Shown piece after piece: positions 44,728 through 57,304 of a stretch of 64,000 nucleotides of DNA. A model generated the notes under the pieces. It ran no database searches, was not told the origin of the DNA, and saw nothing but the letters and a program-made list of their open reading frames with translations. Within the stretch, counting starts at the first letter, position 1. Every line of letters starts with the position of its first letter. The position numbers were made by a program, and so were the translations under genes. This stretch comes from Gigaspora rosea (Eukaryota > Glomeromycota > Glomeromycetes > Diversisporales > Gigasporaceae): positions 188,386 to 252,385 of the forward strand of contig QKWP01000141.1 of NCBI GenBank assembly GCA_003550325.1. Direction: 5' to 3'.

Positions 44728-46922
44728 ATAAATTTATAATGTAATTTTGATACTGTTCTTAAAATTTTGATATCAATTAAATTTCAATAATCATGGATCA
44801 AGAACAGCACTCTTTGAGTGCAGCCTTGCTATATAGGCTTTATCTCGTTTTATCCTTATAATGTTTATAATATAATAAATATTCGCGATAATTTTAATAT
44901 GGATACGCTACTAGCGCATAATTCTAGCAGAAATTTTTGCATCAGCCTTGCATCAAGTGATAAATTTTGATATTAAGGGTAGGACTAAAAGCAGCATTGT
45001 TTTGTGTTTAGATTTCACATTGCATTTGTCTCACAGGGTTCTGATGCGCCAAATAACTTTACGTAAGTTGGTTGGATTCTTAGTCATGTTAAAAACATTG
45101 TCACATGAAAAAAACCTATAAAAGGATTTGACGTTTTTCCTATAACCAATCAGAGTTCTTGATTATCATGTTATCTTTAGTACAGCATATTCCTTTTTAT
45201 TGAGTAAGCAAAATTAAAGATTGTATTATTGAGAACAAAATTAAAATATAGTAGTTATTTTTAGATCCATATTCGCTAAGCTATTGTGCCAATCTCGCAA
45301 TCCGACAACAAGCAAGCAATATAGATACAGCATGAGCTGTAAACTGTCAAAATGAAATAGCGATTCATGTTTATTATGCAAATCAGGGTATTGCTCTAAC
45401 ATATAAGTAACACTATAAACCCAAAATCAGAAAAAAATTTTAATAAAAAGAAAATCCTTATATATACAATTGACTATATCTTTACTGAAGAACGAAAGAC
45501 ACTTATATAAATTTTATGTAATTGTTTACGGCGGTCTTGATTTAATGACCACTATTTGAATCATATAGAGAATCAAAGAACTAATTTTTTGTAAATTGTA
45601 ATTTAACCTTTTAAACTACATGTTTATCGTTATCTGATTGTTTATTCAAATATATCCATATTTGAAGACTATTTAATTGAGGGCTACAATTGAATGTTTC
45701 ATAAATTCATTCATAATAGAGGTAATGTGATCCTTTATTTAATAGAAAAGGGTTTCCTAAAAAAATTTCTTTGATTTTAATCAAAATAAAATAAAATGAT
45801 CTCTTTTTATTAATTAAAAAGGTTATATTACTGCTAAGTTCAATTAGAGTGGTCATATGACCATGATCATACGACTATACTAGTGTAATGGATTGAAAAT
45901 AAGGACTTCGGAATTTTATTAATATTAGTATTTTTATTTTATTTTATTTTTTGTATATGTTATTCTATTTTTATTTTATATATTTGTTTCATCACGCGCA
46001 GACTTTGATAGTGGCCCTAAAATAAGTAAAATTAGTAATTCCCTTGTGAAAAAATGATTAATTATATAAATAAGGGAATTCATGTGGTTAGTAAAGCGCA
46101 GTGCATTTAATTCGTTGTTGACACTAAATTTACAGTGTAGATGCTAAATGATTAGCATGAACACTAAAATTATAGCATATACACTATAGAAATTAAAAAA
46201 TGTATATAAGACCTCTAAAAAAATTAATAAAGCGACAATAAGTTTTGATATTCAATTTAAAATGCAATAACAATAAAGTAAAACCCTTATTTTTTGAATT
46301 CGACTTTAACCTTAATAAACCTTGCGAGACTCAATTCAACGGACTGAATTGACTTGTAACTTCGTATTGGCTTATTATAACTCAAATTCTGTATAATGAG
46401 TTTGGTTAAGCTTTTAAAATTGCTCATGTGATTCCGACCCTAATTGAACTTCATATAAATCCTCTTACCTCAATTCCCTTTGATCAATAACTCGGATTAC
46501 TGATACTTTTACATACTGTCTTCATCTATCTAACCCTCATTCCGTACATGGTTGAAGCTTTAATTGGCACTATTGTCTATATTGTTATACCACTCTCCCA
46601 ACTCAACCATTACACTAGTAATATGACCTTTTATAACCTCCAACTAATAATTTGATCAGAAAAGTATAAAATTATTATTTTTTTCATGAATCTTATAATT
46701 ATTTAATTCCTTATTGATTTCGTTTTGAATCTAAAATAAAATTAGATAATAAAAACAAAAATTGAAACAACATTATTACAATATGGTTTTAAGATAGTTC
46801 TCATCAATTTGTTTAAAAATATCTTGGTAAAGCAAGTATTTAGAATTTTTAGCTTATGATTTGCATATAAATATTTGAAATTGGGCTTTAAGAATGTTAA
46901 TAATCCAGTAGAGGACAATAAT
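44728..46922. other. Intergenic DNA, no supported gene
   Basis: Short palindromes such as TGGTCATATGACCA (45852) and repeated GCTAAATGATTAGC/ACACTAAAA words at 46120-46190. Nothing coding was recognised. Confidence 0.3.
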
Positions 46923-46932
46923 AGTCTAATAT

Positions 46933-48524
46933 AATGATGCCTGACGCAATTATTTTCATGATAATGAAAGGTTTTGTGACAAAACCCTTGACGATTAATG
47001 AAACGCTTGATGCTTGATGAAACCCTTAACTATTGATAAAACCCTTGATGATTGATAAAACTTCTGACACAACCCCTGACTATTGATAAAACTAATGTTC
47101 TAGCTATCTAATACAAAAAATTATTCACAACCTGTAATTTTAACTTATCAAATTTTAAGATCAGGTGTGACATAAAAATTTGTTACAAAAAACAGATAGC
47201 TCTAAATTTTTATTAGAAACCATCTATTGCATTCTAATTAAAAATGTTTTTTGTGAAATTTTACTAATAGCCACAATGGCTACTATATTTTTCTAACCCT
47301 AATCCTAATTATAACATGGTTTTCTTAGCCTTAATTTTACACGTATTTTTACTTATATTTGTTTTGATTATTATGTTATACTTGATTCTAAATTTTGATT
47401 GGTCAAAATTACAGAATTACAGAGTGATCAATTTTTTGTGGGAGAGCTACCTAAGATGATGAAGCTCTTGATAAAACCCTTGTCAATTGGAGGAACCTTT
47501 AACATTGAATCTAAACAGATTATTTTTTATTGCTAGCATTTCACTAGCAATAGCGGAGCATAGGATCAACTCATACAGGGGGGTCACCAAATTCTGGGTC
47601 AGGATACATCAGAGTACATCAGAATCATGGTTGGCTGAATTGGAATTGATCGATTTTATCCCAAGATCATAAAAATTTTACTAATGAAATTATATCTATT
47701 CATTAAGTAATTTGCTATAGAAACTGCTAATAGCTAAGGCTAAACACCATCCTAGATCCAACGCATACGACCTGGAATTTTAGTGACCTTCCTGTAAAAT
47801 TCACATAGAATTGATTGTCTAAACACATGATGGTTTGTACTATCAATAATAACACTAATGCTATGAGCATCTTTTATTTTATTTGCAAACTAAAACCATA
47901 CTCTCAAATATTTTTAATTCATACTGAGGTTTTAATTACTTACTAGATGTTTAATTCACTCACTAAGAGGTTCATACACTTGCTGAGAGTCTATAAACCT
48001 TGTTGAGGGTTAAAATCACTCAACTATGCCACAAATATACCAAAATAAGAAATACATAAAATAATGCATAATGATAAAAAATACTATATCACAGTCATTT
48101 CATAGAATGCTTATCGGGTTTATCTAGACGATTGTTGCAAATTATCAGGCAAAGTCAAATTGATATCAAAAAGATAGAAACTGGAAAGACATAATAATAA
48201 ACAAAAATTAACTTTACATGAACTAATTTATTTTTGTTATAAAAGAAAAGAACAAAAAATTAACTTTACATGAACTAATTTATTTCTGCTATGAAAAAAA
48301 TGAATAATAGTCTTATGCTTTATCAAAACCATCATGGGTTTTGTTATTTATATTGGTTTACTCAAGCATCATAGGGTTCATGCATCATGTGTTTCGTCAT
48401 GCGTCATGGGTTTCATCATGCATCATGTTTTCGGCATTTGTCAATTCATCAATTTGAAGTTGCCTGATGAAATGGTTTCGGCATGTATCAATGATGCATG
48501 TTGCGTCATGTGTCAGGTATCATT
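46933..48524. mobile_element. Mutator-like element, 1.59 kb (GATGCCTGACGC ends), 10-bp TSD AGTCTAATAT
   Basis: Ends AATGATGCCTGACGCAATT and TGTGTCAGGTATCATT, flanked by identical AGTCTAATAT at 46923-46932 and 48525-48534. Both subterminal regions carry direct repeats: GATTGATAAAACCCTTGATG on the left, and CATCATGGGTTTCATCATGC with GCGTCATG on the right. The middle is AT-rich without a transposase; the 61- and 65-codon frames are not supported. It is non-autonomous. Confidence 0.85.
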
Positions 48525-48536
48525 AGTCTAATATGG

Positions 48537-48814
48537 GGATGGCTAAAGCCAGGTACATCACGAGATTACCTGATTTTTCTGATTTTTTTGATTTTTTAAT
48601 TAGGGGTATGGTTATGGTTAGGTTTGGGTTAGGAGGTGGTTTTTATATAGTATAATCATATTTCTAACACTTTTACTTAGTCAAACAAGACAGTTTGGAT
48701 AGCCATTTTTTATATATTTCATGTTTTTGTTTTTGCCATCTCGCTTTGTTTTGTTTAGACTAATCCAGTTTATATATCGGGTAATTTCGTAATGCACCTG
48801 GCTTTAACCTGCCC
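48537..48814. mobile_element. hAT-type MITE, family A, adjoining the Mutator-like element
   Basis: Ends GGATGGCTAAAGCCAGGTAC and GCACCTGGCTTTAACCTGCC, flanked by CTAATATGG at 48528-48536 and 48815-48823 (8-9 bp TSD). It is the same family as 8202-8479. The interior has TTAGGTTTGGGTTAGG telomere-like words. Confidence 0.8.
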
Positions 48815-49194
48815 CTAATATGGATTTTTGCTACATATGTAAATAATAGTAAAATTAGTGAAGGGCAAATGCTTTCTTTTAATATACTTCCAAATAAGGA
48901 AAAGATCTAAAATTGATCATGACTAATTGAAAACATGTGACTATGCCTATCTTGCTGGAAGTAACATGAATGACCCCTGGAAATTGGTTCTTGCGCACAG
49001 CCCATCGATCAAATGAATTTAGTTAATGATTATTGAATCCCATTCAAAATAAAATAGTATAAAAAGAGCATGTAATGTACTATTAATCGGTAGATATCAA
49101 TAAGGAGATGAACCTAAAAAATAGTAATAAAAAAAGGAAAGCCAATCTTGGATTCACTGCCCCTCATTAATAAAAATTGTTCATGTGTTCTGAC

Positions 49195-50176
49195 CAGTGA
49201 TGGCAAATGACTAGTTCATTTGCTCAAATAGCAAATGACCTAAAATAACCTTAAAATGACTGGTCATTATGGTCATTAAGTTTTGGGTTATTTGCAAATG
49301 ACCCATGACCAAATAACACAGGTCATTTCAAGATGACCTGTGTCATTTGGGTCATTATGCATAATATTAATTATATAACACAAAATATACTGTATATGTC
49401 TGAAAATAAGCTACCTTTTTGGGCAGAAAGTTATACAAAAAATTGGGGTTGCTTATTTTCAGGTGAAAGAGGTTTTTTACCGATCATAAGTAGTTGCTAC
49501 ATAGTAAAGTCCAAATTTTACTATGCAAAGCAATCATAAGTGCTTAAGTAAATATGTTTATGAGATCAAAATACATATTCTCCGAAATTTTATACAAATT
49601 GGGGAACTTTTTATTTTAATTTTTAATTTTTATGTTCGTTGAATATCTTTTTTTAAACCAAATTTTAATTTTTTCGTCAAACGTAAAAATTAAAAGTCAA
49701 GTAATAAAATGTTCTTCAATCTTGCTAAAAAAATTATATGGTATATGTATTTTGATCTCCTGAATAAGTTTACTTAAGCGATGATAATCGATTTACATAG
49801 TAGAATTTGTACTTTATTATGTAGCGACTATTGTCGATCGTGGAGTGGCTTATTTTTGGATCAAAGACGTTTTTAAGTTTTTTGACCGCTTATTTTAGGT
49901 AATAACCTATTTTCGAATGCATACAGTATATTGTGCAATTTTGTTCGAAGCAAGTGGCAGAAATTCATTTTAATAAAATTTCTTATTAATTTATTCATCT
50001 TGCAAAGTACGTACAGTACGTACATACATCATAATTATAAAAAATTAATTTTTTAGTACTTAATTTTGATTGGCTAAAGTACAGTAGATTATTAGTAAAC
50101 AAATGTCAAATGACATTCTAAGTCCCGAAATGACTTTTGAGTCACGTAGGTCATTTCAGGTCATTTACCATCACTG
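49195..50176. mobile_element. hAT-type element, 982 bp (CAGTGATGGCAAATGAC ends)
   Basis: Ends CAGTGATGGCAAATGAC and GTCATTTACCATCACTG, flanked by GTTCTGAC (49187-49194) and GTTCTCAC (50177-50184), an 8-bp TSD with one mismatch. About a dozen AAATGACC/GGTCATTT words crowd the left ~170 bp, the layout expected of subterminal transposase-binding sites. No transposase; the frame 49333-49539 is chance. Confidence 0.88.
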
Positions 50177-50184
50177 GTTCTCAC

Positions 50185-50480
50185 CATATACCCGATACAC
50201 CTTAGCCTTGCCAAGTCGTGCCGCCTCTCACAATGAGGTATATTATGAGGTTGCCTGTCCCGCGACACCGGCTCGGATTTCCGCCTTCGACAGCAGTCTC
50301 TCAAAAATTCTCCATCTCTAGATACGGACCTCAGAAGAGATTGCGAATTTATTCCTATATGTTTTTATCGTTATAGCAATAATAATAAATAAATGGGAAT
50401 TGGCCAAGATAGGACCAGGTTTAGTTTGCTTATTGTTCATTTAATTTTATTTTTTTGTAGATATTTTCTATTTTTAGGGG
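50185..50480 (+). other. Less AT-rich stretch, possible exon relic
   Basis: Before the neighbouring hAT-type insertion, the DNA ending at 49186 would have run into ACCATATACCCGATACACC. The open frame to 50321 reads YTRYTLALPSRAASHNEVYY then EVACPATPARISAFDSSL. Composition differs from the surroundings, but no family is recognised. Confidence 0.3.
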
Positions 50481-50596
50481 TTTGCTAAAGCGGAGTTAAT
50501 TCAACATATGATCCACAAACTACATAAATTATATTCTTGATATCTGCATAAAAAAGGTAATTCTAAACCACGCTCCGCTTTAGCCGACCAATATTT
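50478..50596. mobile_element. Short inverted-repeat MITE (GCTAAAGCGGAG ends)
   Basis: GGTTTGCTAAAGCGGAG faces CTCCGCTTTAGCCGACC over ~115 bp. No convincing TSD. Confidence 0.55.
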
Positions 50597-52820
50597 TTTT
50601 TAGAAAATTTTACTTATTGTAAATATTTTGGGGCCCTGTCAAGATTCTGACGAACAAAATCCTGACAAGGCAAAATCCCGACAATTAGCCCGCATTAGAT
50701 TAGCGTTGGTTATAATTCCGGTCAATTTTTGTCATGATTTTGGCCCAAACCTTAAATAAATCAAATTATATTACAGCTTTACAATTATAGTTAAGCATGG
50801 ATATATGATTATTAATCGTGTAATTTTTAGTTAAGTCAAGCAATGGCATAATTTTTTCATGGTTTCAGAAATAAGATAATTTTGACTCACGACTAACATA
50901 ATTTAATTCGGAACAACATTATGCAGTTAAACAGTTCCAATTTTTAATAAATTATTTTATATCCTGTGTAAGTAAAAAAAAAAAAAAAAAAAGCATATGG
51001 TATAAATGACATTTCTTTATGTGTGTCATACTAATGGAATTTGCACAAAAAAAAAGCAATTAATGGCTGTGACGGATTAAAATGAAATATGTATAGTATA
51101 AAAACTGACAAGCCACCGAAATATAAAATTTTTCAGGCGCATTTTGGTTAGAGGTTAATGTTAGAGGTTATTTGTAGAGTAGAGTTTCTATTAACTATAA
51201 GTAGGTTTTAGAGGGCTAAATAAAAACCCACATTCAATTTTAATCCGATTTCATTATGATCCACGACAATAATTGCTATATCATTATATCGTCGGAAAAA
51301 CTTTTCTTTTTAAAATCGTGTGAGTAAACAAATATCTGAAATAAAAAATAAAAAAAACCACAAAACCTCTTTTTTCTATTGCTAAAAGTGATATAATCAT
51401 TTATCATATGATAACGAAATAATCTTAAATTCGTGGTTCAATCACTATTTTGCGGAATTGTTATTTTACAAACTTTTTTTTGTATACAGTATCGGTACGC
51501 GATAATAATTTAACTCCATTGGGATCGCATAAATAAATATCTGCGGAATTTGATCAAAATAAGATTAGTAAATAACTTGTTTCAAAAAAAAAAATACGCC
51601 CCCTATTTGAACCCAAAAGGTTCTCTCAATTTGATTTAGTAATCGGAGTTTAGTTGACTTTACGCAGTGATAATACAGTAATGGCGTTATAAACATATCA
51701 AACATCAGGCGTATCGGAACGAAAATAATGAATATTCGGCAATTTATTATGATATTGCTTGTCAAAACAACTATATTCAATAATACAAGAGGTTTTTTAT
51801 TTCCAAGTTTGAGATTAAAGTTTCATCGGGCTATTTAAATGCATTATTTAAAATTCTGGTTATTATACTGCGATAATAACCGGATTAGTTGTACTTTTTC
51901 GGATTTTCCGGGTCTAATACAAAATACCCAACAAAAAACTTACAAAAAACTCGGATACATTATACAGCAGCAGTGTCGGAAGAAAAAAAATTTTCAAGCG
52001 TATGCATACTCTGCACTTACAATAAGCAGTCTAAAAATTTAAAAAAAAAACTATATTGAATTAATAGAGGTCTCGTGTCTTGCACCGGGTATTTTACAAG
52101 GGGGATATTGAAAAGGGGTAGTGCACCACGGTTAAAGTTTAATTAAAGTAATCCTTGTAGCTATTTACTGAAGATTCATATCGCAAAATGCGGTTATTAA
52201 ATTTTAGCCAATAAACATAACTCTGATAAAAAAAGGTAGTCTCTAACTTGTTTCATAGTGATAATGAACTTGACCTGGCTAAACTATTTTCCACTAATTG
52301 AAAATTGAACATCCTTAGTATACATGTGGCCGAAACTATGTCAATTTATTTGAAACTAATTAAAACATAAATCTTGATAATTTTGACATAAACCGAAATT
52401 AAGTCGCATGTATCGATATAATGATAACTGTGATAGTGCAGAATTAATTTGATCACATGTATAACCCTTAGGACCCTTTTCTAAAAGTGGTTTGAAATTT
52501 AAACCTTCCAAAATAATATATAGCATTATTTTAACTCAACTGTTATAACATTGGTTAGAATTATAAATAATAAGCTCCGTTATCACAATTTCTTTGATGG
52601 TTGCGTGGATATATTGCTAAACTTAAAAATAATAAATTTAGAATTGCGAGTTGATTCATCGATCAAAGTACTTAATTGACGACAATAAGTTGTTCTCATG
52701 ACAGTAAAAAACTCTAAAAAATTTTGGTATAAAAAATAAATTTTATATGTTCACTTGAAGAAGAGCTCTATTAAATATGGGAATCGATATTTCATCCATG
52801 CATACACAAAAAGTTCTATT
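50597..52820. other. Intergenic DNA, no supported gene
   Basis: GACAAGATTCTGAC-like words (50635-50750) may be a degraded inverted-repeat element. An A-run lies at 50974-50992. Frames at 51565-51780 and 51839-52042 show no family cues. Confidence 0.3.
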
Positions 52821-53300
52821 ATCCGAAGTGTAACGAGGACTTTACAGTGTAGCTATAGACCAGATTTTGTGTGTGTTCATGTCCGTCCTATTTTTTTTAG
52901 ATTAGATAATCGTCACTATACATATTATTAGCCAATCCTTTTTTTTATTTTAAGATTTTTGCTTTGGACATCTAAAAGTACCTGTTTCCTAGCATAATTG
53001 TCCAAACATAGCGAGAACTTTATAGTGTAGCTATATATCAGATTTTGTGTATGTTTTTGCCCGTCTTATTTTTAGATTAGATTATTGCCACTTAGGGTTG
53101 TTAATGGAGTACTCCAAACTATAATAAACCATATAAACCACTCCAGTTTCAAACTGGAGTGGTTTATATGTTTTATTATAGTTTGGGGTACTCCATTAAC
53201 AACCCTATTGCCACTATAGACACTATTAGACAATTTTTTATTTTAAGAATTTTGCTTCGGACACCTGACAGTACCTGTTTCCTAGTTTATTATAAACCTA
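52821..53300 (+). repeat. Tandem duplication (~175 bp x2), second copy holding a MITE
   Basis: Copy 1 is about 52821-53000, copy 2 about 53001-53300. Shared order: GA(G)GACTTTA.AGTGTAGCTATA, CAGATTTTGTGTRTGTT, CCGTC.TATTTTT, AGATTAGATWAT, TTTTATTTTAAGA, GCTT.GGACA.CT, then AGTACCTGTTTCCTAG. Copy 2 is longer only because of the insertion 53093-53207. Confidence 0.85.
53093..53207. mobile_element. hAT-type palindromic MITE, 8-bp TSD TTGCCACT
   Basis: A 115-bp near-perfect palindrome with ends TAGGGTTGTTAATGGAGTAC, flanked by TTGCCACT at 53085-53092 and 53208-53215. Copy 1 of the enclosing tandem duplication provides the unoccupied site. Confidence 0.92.
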
Positions 53301-53337
53301 TACAATTCTAACTTTAAACCTAAAATTAACATGCAAC

Positions 53338-53640
53338 CTTTTCTTTGATTTTTAATTAAAAGTTGTGGAGCTCATTTTTCTGATTCTAACAGTAGTTAGA
53401 TCAACAAAATTGGCCCAATAGATCCCAAGATACTTGGGATCAAAAAAAGAACCTTAGGATTTGTAATTCACTTTTATACAAAAAATTATTATTTATAATC
53501 CTTTGTGTAATAGTGAATTTGTAGATTCTTATGTTCTCTTTTTTCTACTGGGCCAATTTTGATGATTTAACTACTGATAGAAGCAGAAAAATAAGTTCTA
53601 CAACTTTTAATTAGAAGCCAAAAAAGGCTTACTTGTTAAT
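53338..53640. mobile_element. Fold-back element, ~300 bp
   Basis: The arms (TTAAAAGTTGTGGAGCTCAT.. / ..AACTTTTAA) and inner words (CTGATTCTAACAGTAGTTA, AAAATTGGCCCA) are inverted relative to one another. It carries the shared GTTGTAGAG..AGTAGT..AAAATTGG module in each arm. Confidence 0.7.
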
Positions 53641-54534
53641 TTTTAGAGTTATTATTAAGGTTAAAGTTAGAACTATAGTTGGTCTATAATATATTAATTA
53701 AATACTAAAATAGAAATTTTTGTATGACTATAAAAGTACTATAAATAGTAATTTTCTTAAATATAAATAATACTTAAAAAAATTCAATAAATACATCTAT
53801 TTCTATATAAATTATAAATTAGTATAATATATATAGTAATTATTAAAATAAAATAAAAATTTTTTAATATTAGAATAAAGATATGAATTTTTTTTGTTTT
53901 CAAAATGCCCATTTTTGAAAATAGAATTTTATTTAGCTATTTAGTAGTATTATATGAATAAGAGTACAACAAGCTATACACTTTTTTATCTAATTTAAGT
54001 AGTCTGCCTCAAAGTTCTATACTAGCTGCTATACCTACAACCCAACTACAAAAATTGCCTATTTAAAGCCTCTGATCTTCTGCCCTACTGACTATTTTTG
54101 GCTGTTTTACCAGAGCATCAATGGTATATATACAGTTAGTCAAATTTTTTAGATCTTTTTTATACTTTTTAGAACTTTATTCAGACTCTATAGAATACAA
54201 GCTAGCTTATTCTCAATAAAAAATTGAAAAGTTGGTTTTATTATATTTAGATATTATCTAGTCTTTAGTAACTTGTGCTATGCATTACCCAATATTTATA
54301 GTTAAAAGTACTCTTGAACTACTACTATTACCTATTTCTGTTCTTGCAAAGTTTGTTCCAATTCTTTATAATAATTATTTTCAACCTTCTAAACCAATTG
54401 CCATTACCTTATTATTAGATGCTATTATAGTTCTTTTTTTTTGGTTTCTACTTTTATAGCATAGCATGGCTTTAGTAATATGATTGGTGAACTTCTTTTT
54501 TTTAGAAACTTGTTATTTAGTTCTTTGTATTGTA
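53641..54534. other. AT-rich intergenic DNA
   Basis: No supported features; short broken frames only. Confidence 0.3.
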
Positions 54535-54847
54535 TAAGTGCAAAATAATGCCCAGGGGTGTTAATTCAAAAATCAGATATTCCTAAAATAGTATATGTAG
54601 CTTCAAATTAATGCCCATAGGTGTCCTGAATTAATGCGCATCCCTATAAATAATAAAAAAGATAAATAAGTAAAAAGTACTTCAGAATGGATTAATATTA
54701 AGTAAATTAATTTTTTATTTTAACAAATATTGTTCTTCAAAAGCCAAAAATTGCTATACTTAATATCAAATCCAGTTCTGGAGCACTTTTTTATTAATAT
54801 TATACTATAAATAAATACTATTAATTATAGTTAGAGTGCGAATTTAA

Positions 54848-55420
54848 ATCTTGCTTCAAAATAATGTGCATGCACATACAAAAAATAATGCACAGATCAA
54901 TTAATTACCATGCAAATGAGTGTTATTTTATGCTTGTATGGTAGGTATTTGGTATAGCAAAAAAAATTGGCATGCCATATATTATATATAATTTTTGTAC
55001 TACTTTGTTAGCATGCCCAAAAAAATTAGCATAACACATACTATAATATAGTATAGTATACCAATTTTATTGGGCATGCTAACTTATATAGTACAAAAAT
55101 TATGTATAATATATAGTATGCCAAAATTGTTTTTGGCATGCCCTACCACTTTGCTAGACACTCTAGTTCTTTGGCCTCTGGGTTCTAAAGTTCTAGTTTT
55201 AGTAGTAATATCAAAAAACTTTACTACCTTCTTGCTCAGGTCTTGCCAAATAAATTTCAATTACTTTGGTTTCTTGAATTTGCCTATATAATATTATACA
55301 ACTATGCTCAAAAGCTCCTACCATACAAGTGCAAAATAATGCCCATCTGCATGTTAATTAATTGATTTTTGCATTATTTCAAGTATGTGCATGCATTTTA
55401 TTTTGAAACAAGAATTAAAG
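54848..55420. mobile_element. Middle inverted repeat with ~100-bp arms
   Basis: The left arm TTGCTTCAAAATAATGTGCA TGCACATAC..ATCAATTAATTA..CATGCA..GAGTG.TATTTTATGC faces its complement at 55320-55420. Confidence 0.8.
54960..55145. mobile_element. Innermost inverted repeat (TTGGCATGCC words)
   Basis: AAAAAATTGGCATGCCATAT, ATAATTTTTGTACTA and TTAGCATGCCCAA on the left are mirrored on the right. It is centred near 55040. The frame 55070-55291 starts in it and is not supported. Confidence 0.75.
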
Positions 55421-56455
55421 GTAGAGGGTACTATTTTAAAATTATATATAAACTTAATGGTAAATTTTTTTTATATTTAATTTTATGAAAAATTTTAATA
55501 AATAAACTAATCATATTTTAAGCCAAGTTTGTAGAGCAGGTTTTTCTAATTCTAATGATAGTAAAATTATTAAAATTGGTTAAAAGCTTAGTAAGATATG
55601 AAATTTTAAAGATTCGATATTAAAATTTAGCAATAAAACTAACTTTTAAATTTATGTAAATTGGCTAATCTGCATTAGCAATTTTGTGCAACTCAGAAAA
55701 TTTTTGCCCAACCCAGAAAAACTTTATGATATATACAATTATATTTTTTTAAAATATAATAATAGTTCAAAATTTTACTATAATAGATAAATTGTTTTAT
55801 TTATATTTTGTAAAATTAAGAAAAATTATTTGTAATTCAAAAAAGTTTTATTAGTAGCATATGTCAATTTTATATGAAAATTTCAAAATACCATATAAAA
55901 ACTATATAAAAATAATCTATGTACCCTCTATCCTTAAATTATTAACTATAATAAATAATAATAAGAATAAAAAAGTTTCTAGAACTAGTTTGATATTAAG
56001 TAAAATATTTTTTGACTTTAACAAAAGTTGTTTTTCAGGTTGAAATAATTCTAATAGTAGTAAAATCATCAAAATAATTAGTAGTTTATCTGCAATGTCT
56101 CTTCAAAGTTTAACAACATTTGTTTACCTATTTTTGTTTATATAATCTGTAAGCAAAGACAAACAAATATTGTAAAACTTTAAAGAGGCATTGTGAACAA
56201 ACTATTAGATTATTTTTGATAATTTTATTACTATTAGAATTGCCTCAACATGAAGACAACTTTAAGTCAAAAAATAAATTACTTAATATCAAACTAGTTC
56301 CGAAACAATTATTTACTTATTTATCTTTTTTTATTTATTTATAGGAATGTGTGTTAATTTGTAATGCCCATGGGTATTAATTTGAAACTATATATTATTT
56401 TAGAGGTATTTAATTTTTGAATTAATGCTTCTGAGCATTATTTCATATTTATATA

Positions 56456-57063
56456 GTATTTAAAATGGTAGTATCAAGAATACAGGTAATATATAACTAA
56501 TTAATAAGTAAATGTTACTAGAATGCAAATCTACTTTTCAAAGTATTATTATAGAATTTGAACTCTAGATTGGTTGAATAAGAGGTAACAACTTAAAAAT
56601 TCTTTATATTGCTATACTTTTTATAAAGATATGAATTATATATTAGAGTAAAATATAGTTAATAATATTAAAATTTATATAAGTTTTAAATATCTTTAAA
56701 TATAAAATTAATAAAAATATTTTTTAAAATTTGCCTTGATTATTAAATATAATAAATAATAAACATGATTATACATCTTGCCTTGACTTCACTTTAACCT
56801 ATAGAATTTTTAATTAAACATAAAATATAGTGTTTAGTAAAAAAACTTCAAGTTACAATAGATAAATTTTTTATGACAAAATTAGATACAATATATCCAC
56901 TTAATAAAATTTAGTATAAAAATTTAGGGAATAGGTTAATAACACATTTATCAGATAACTATGATGATAATGATCATAAATCAATCACAAAAATATTCAG
57001 TAATATTTGGGAAAAAATTATAGTTTTTCTTTTAGAATTATTAAAATGCTAAATTTAATTATA
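56456..57063. other. AT-rich intergenic DNA
   Basis: No supported features. Confidence 0.3.
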
Positions 57064-57302
57064 TGGAAGTGTCTGTAGAAACCAAGCAAATCATTTTTAG
57101 TAATTTTTTTTAAAATTTAGATTAAAATATCTTAATAACTATTAAACCAATCATGATAATTTTTTTTTAATTATATAATTATATATATTGAATTAAAATA
57201 AATAAAAAAATTATCAAATATGTTATTTAAGATATTTTAACCTATAGTTTAAAAAAAAATTTACTTAGAAATAATTTTGCTTGGTTTCTACTAACACCCT
57301 CA
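57064..57302. mobile_element. Inverted-repeat MITE at TA (TGTAGAAACCAAGCAAA ends)
   Basis: The left arm TGGAAGTGTCTGTAGAAACC AAGCAAA faces the complement of TGAGGGTGTTAGTAGAAACC AAGCAAA. TA flanks at 57062-57063 and 57303-57304. The core is A/T-only. Confidence 0.75.
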
Positions 57303-57304
57303 TA

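Larger units (their letters stand above)
54535..56455. mobile_element. Large inverted-repeat element with ~250-300-bp arms (outermost of three)
   Basis: Left arm from 54538 (AAATAATGCCCAGGGGTGTT .. CAAATTAATGCCCATAGGTG .. AGATAAATAAGTAAA .. ATATTAAGTAAATTAATTTT). The right arm from about 56455 backwards is its diverged complement. No ORF longer than 73 codons. The second and third inverted repeats lie inside. Confidence 0.75.
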
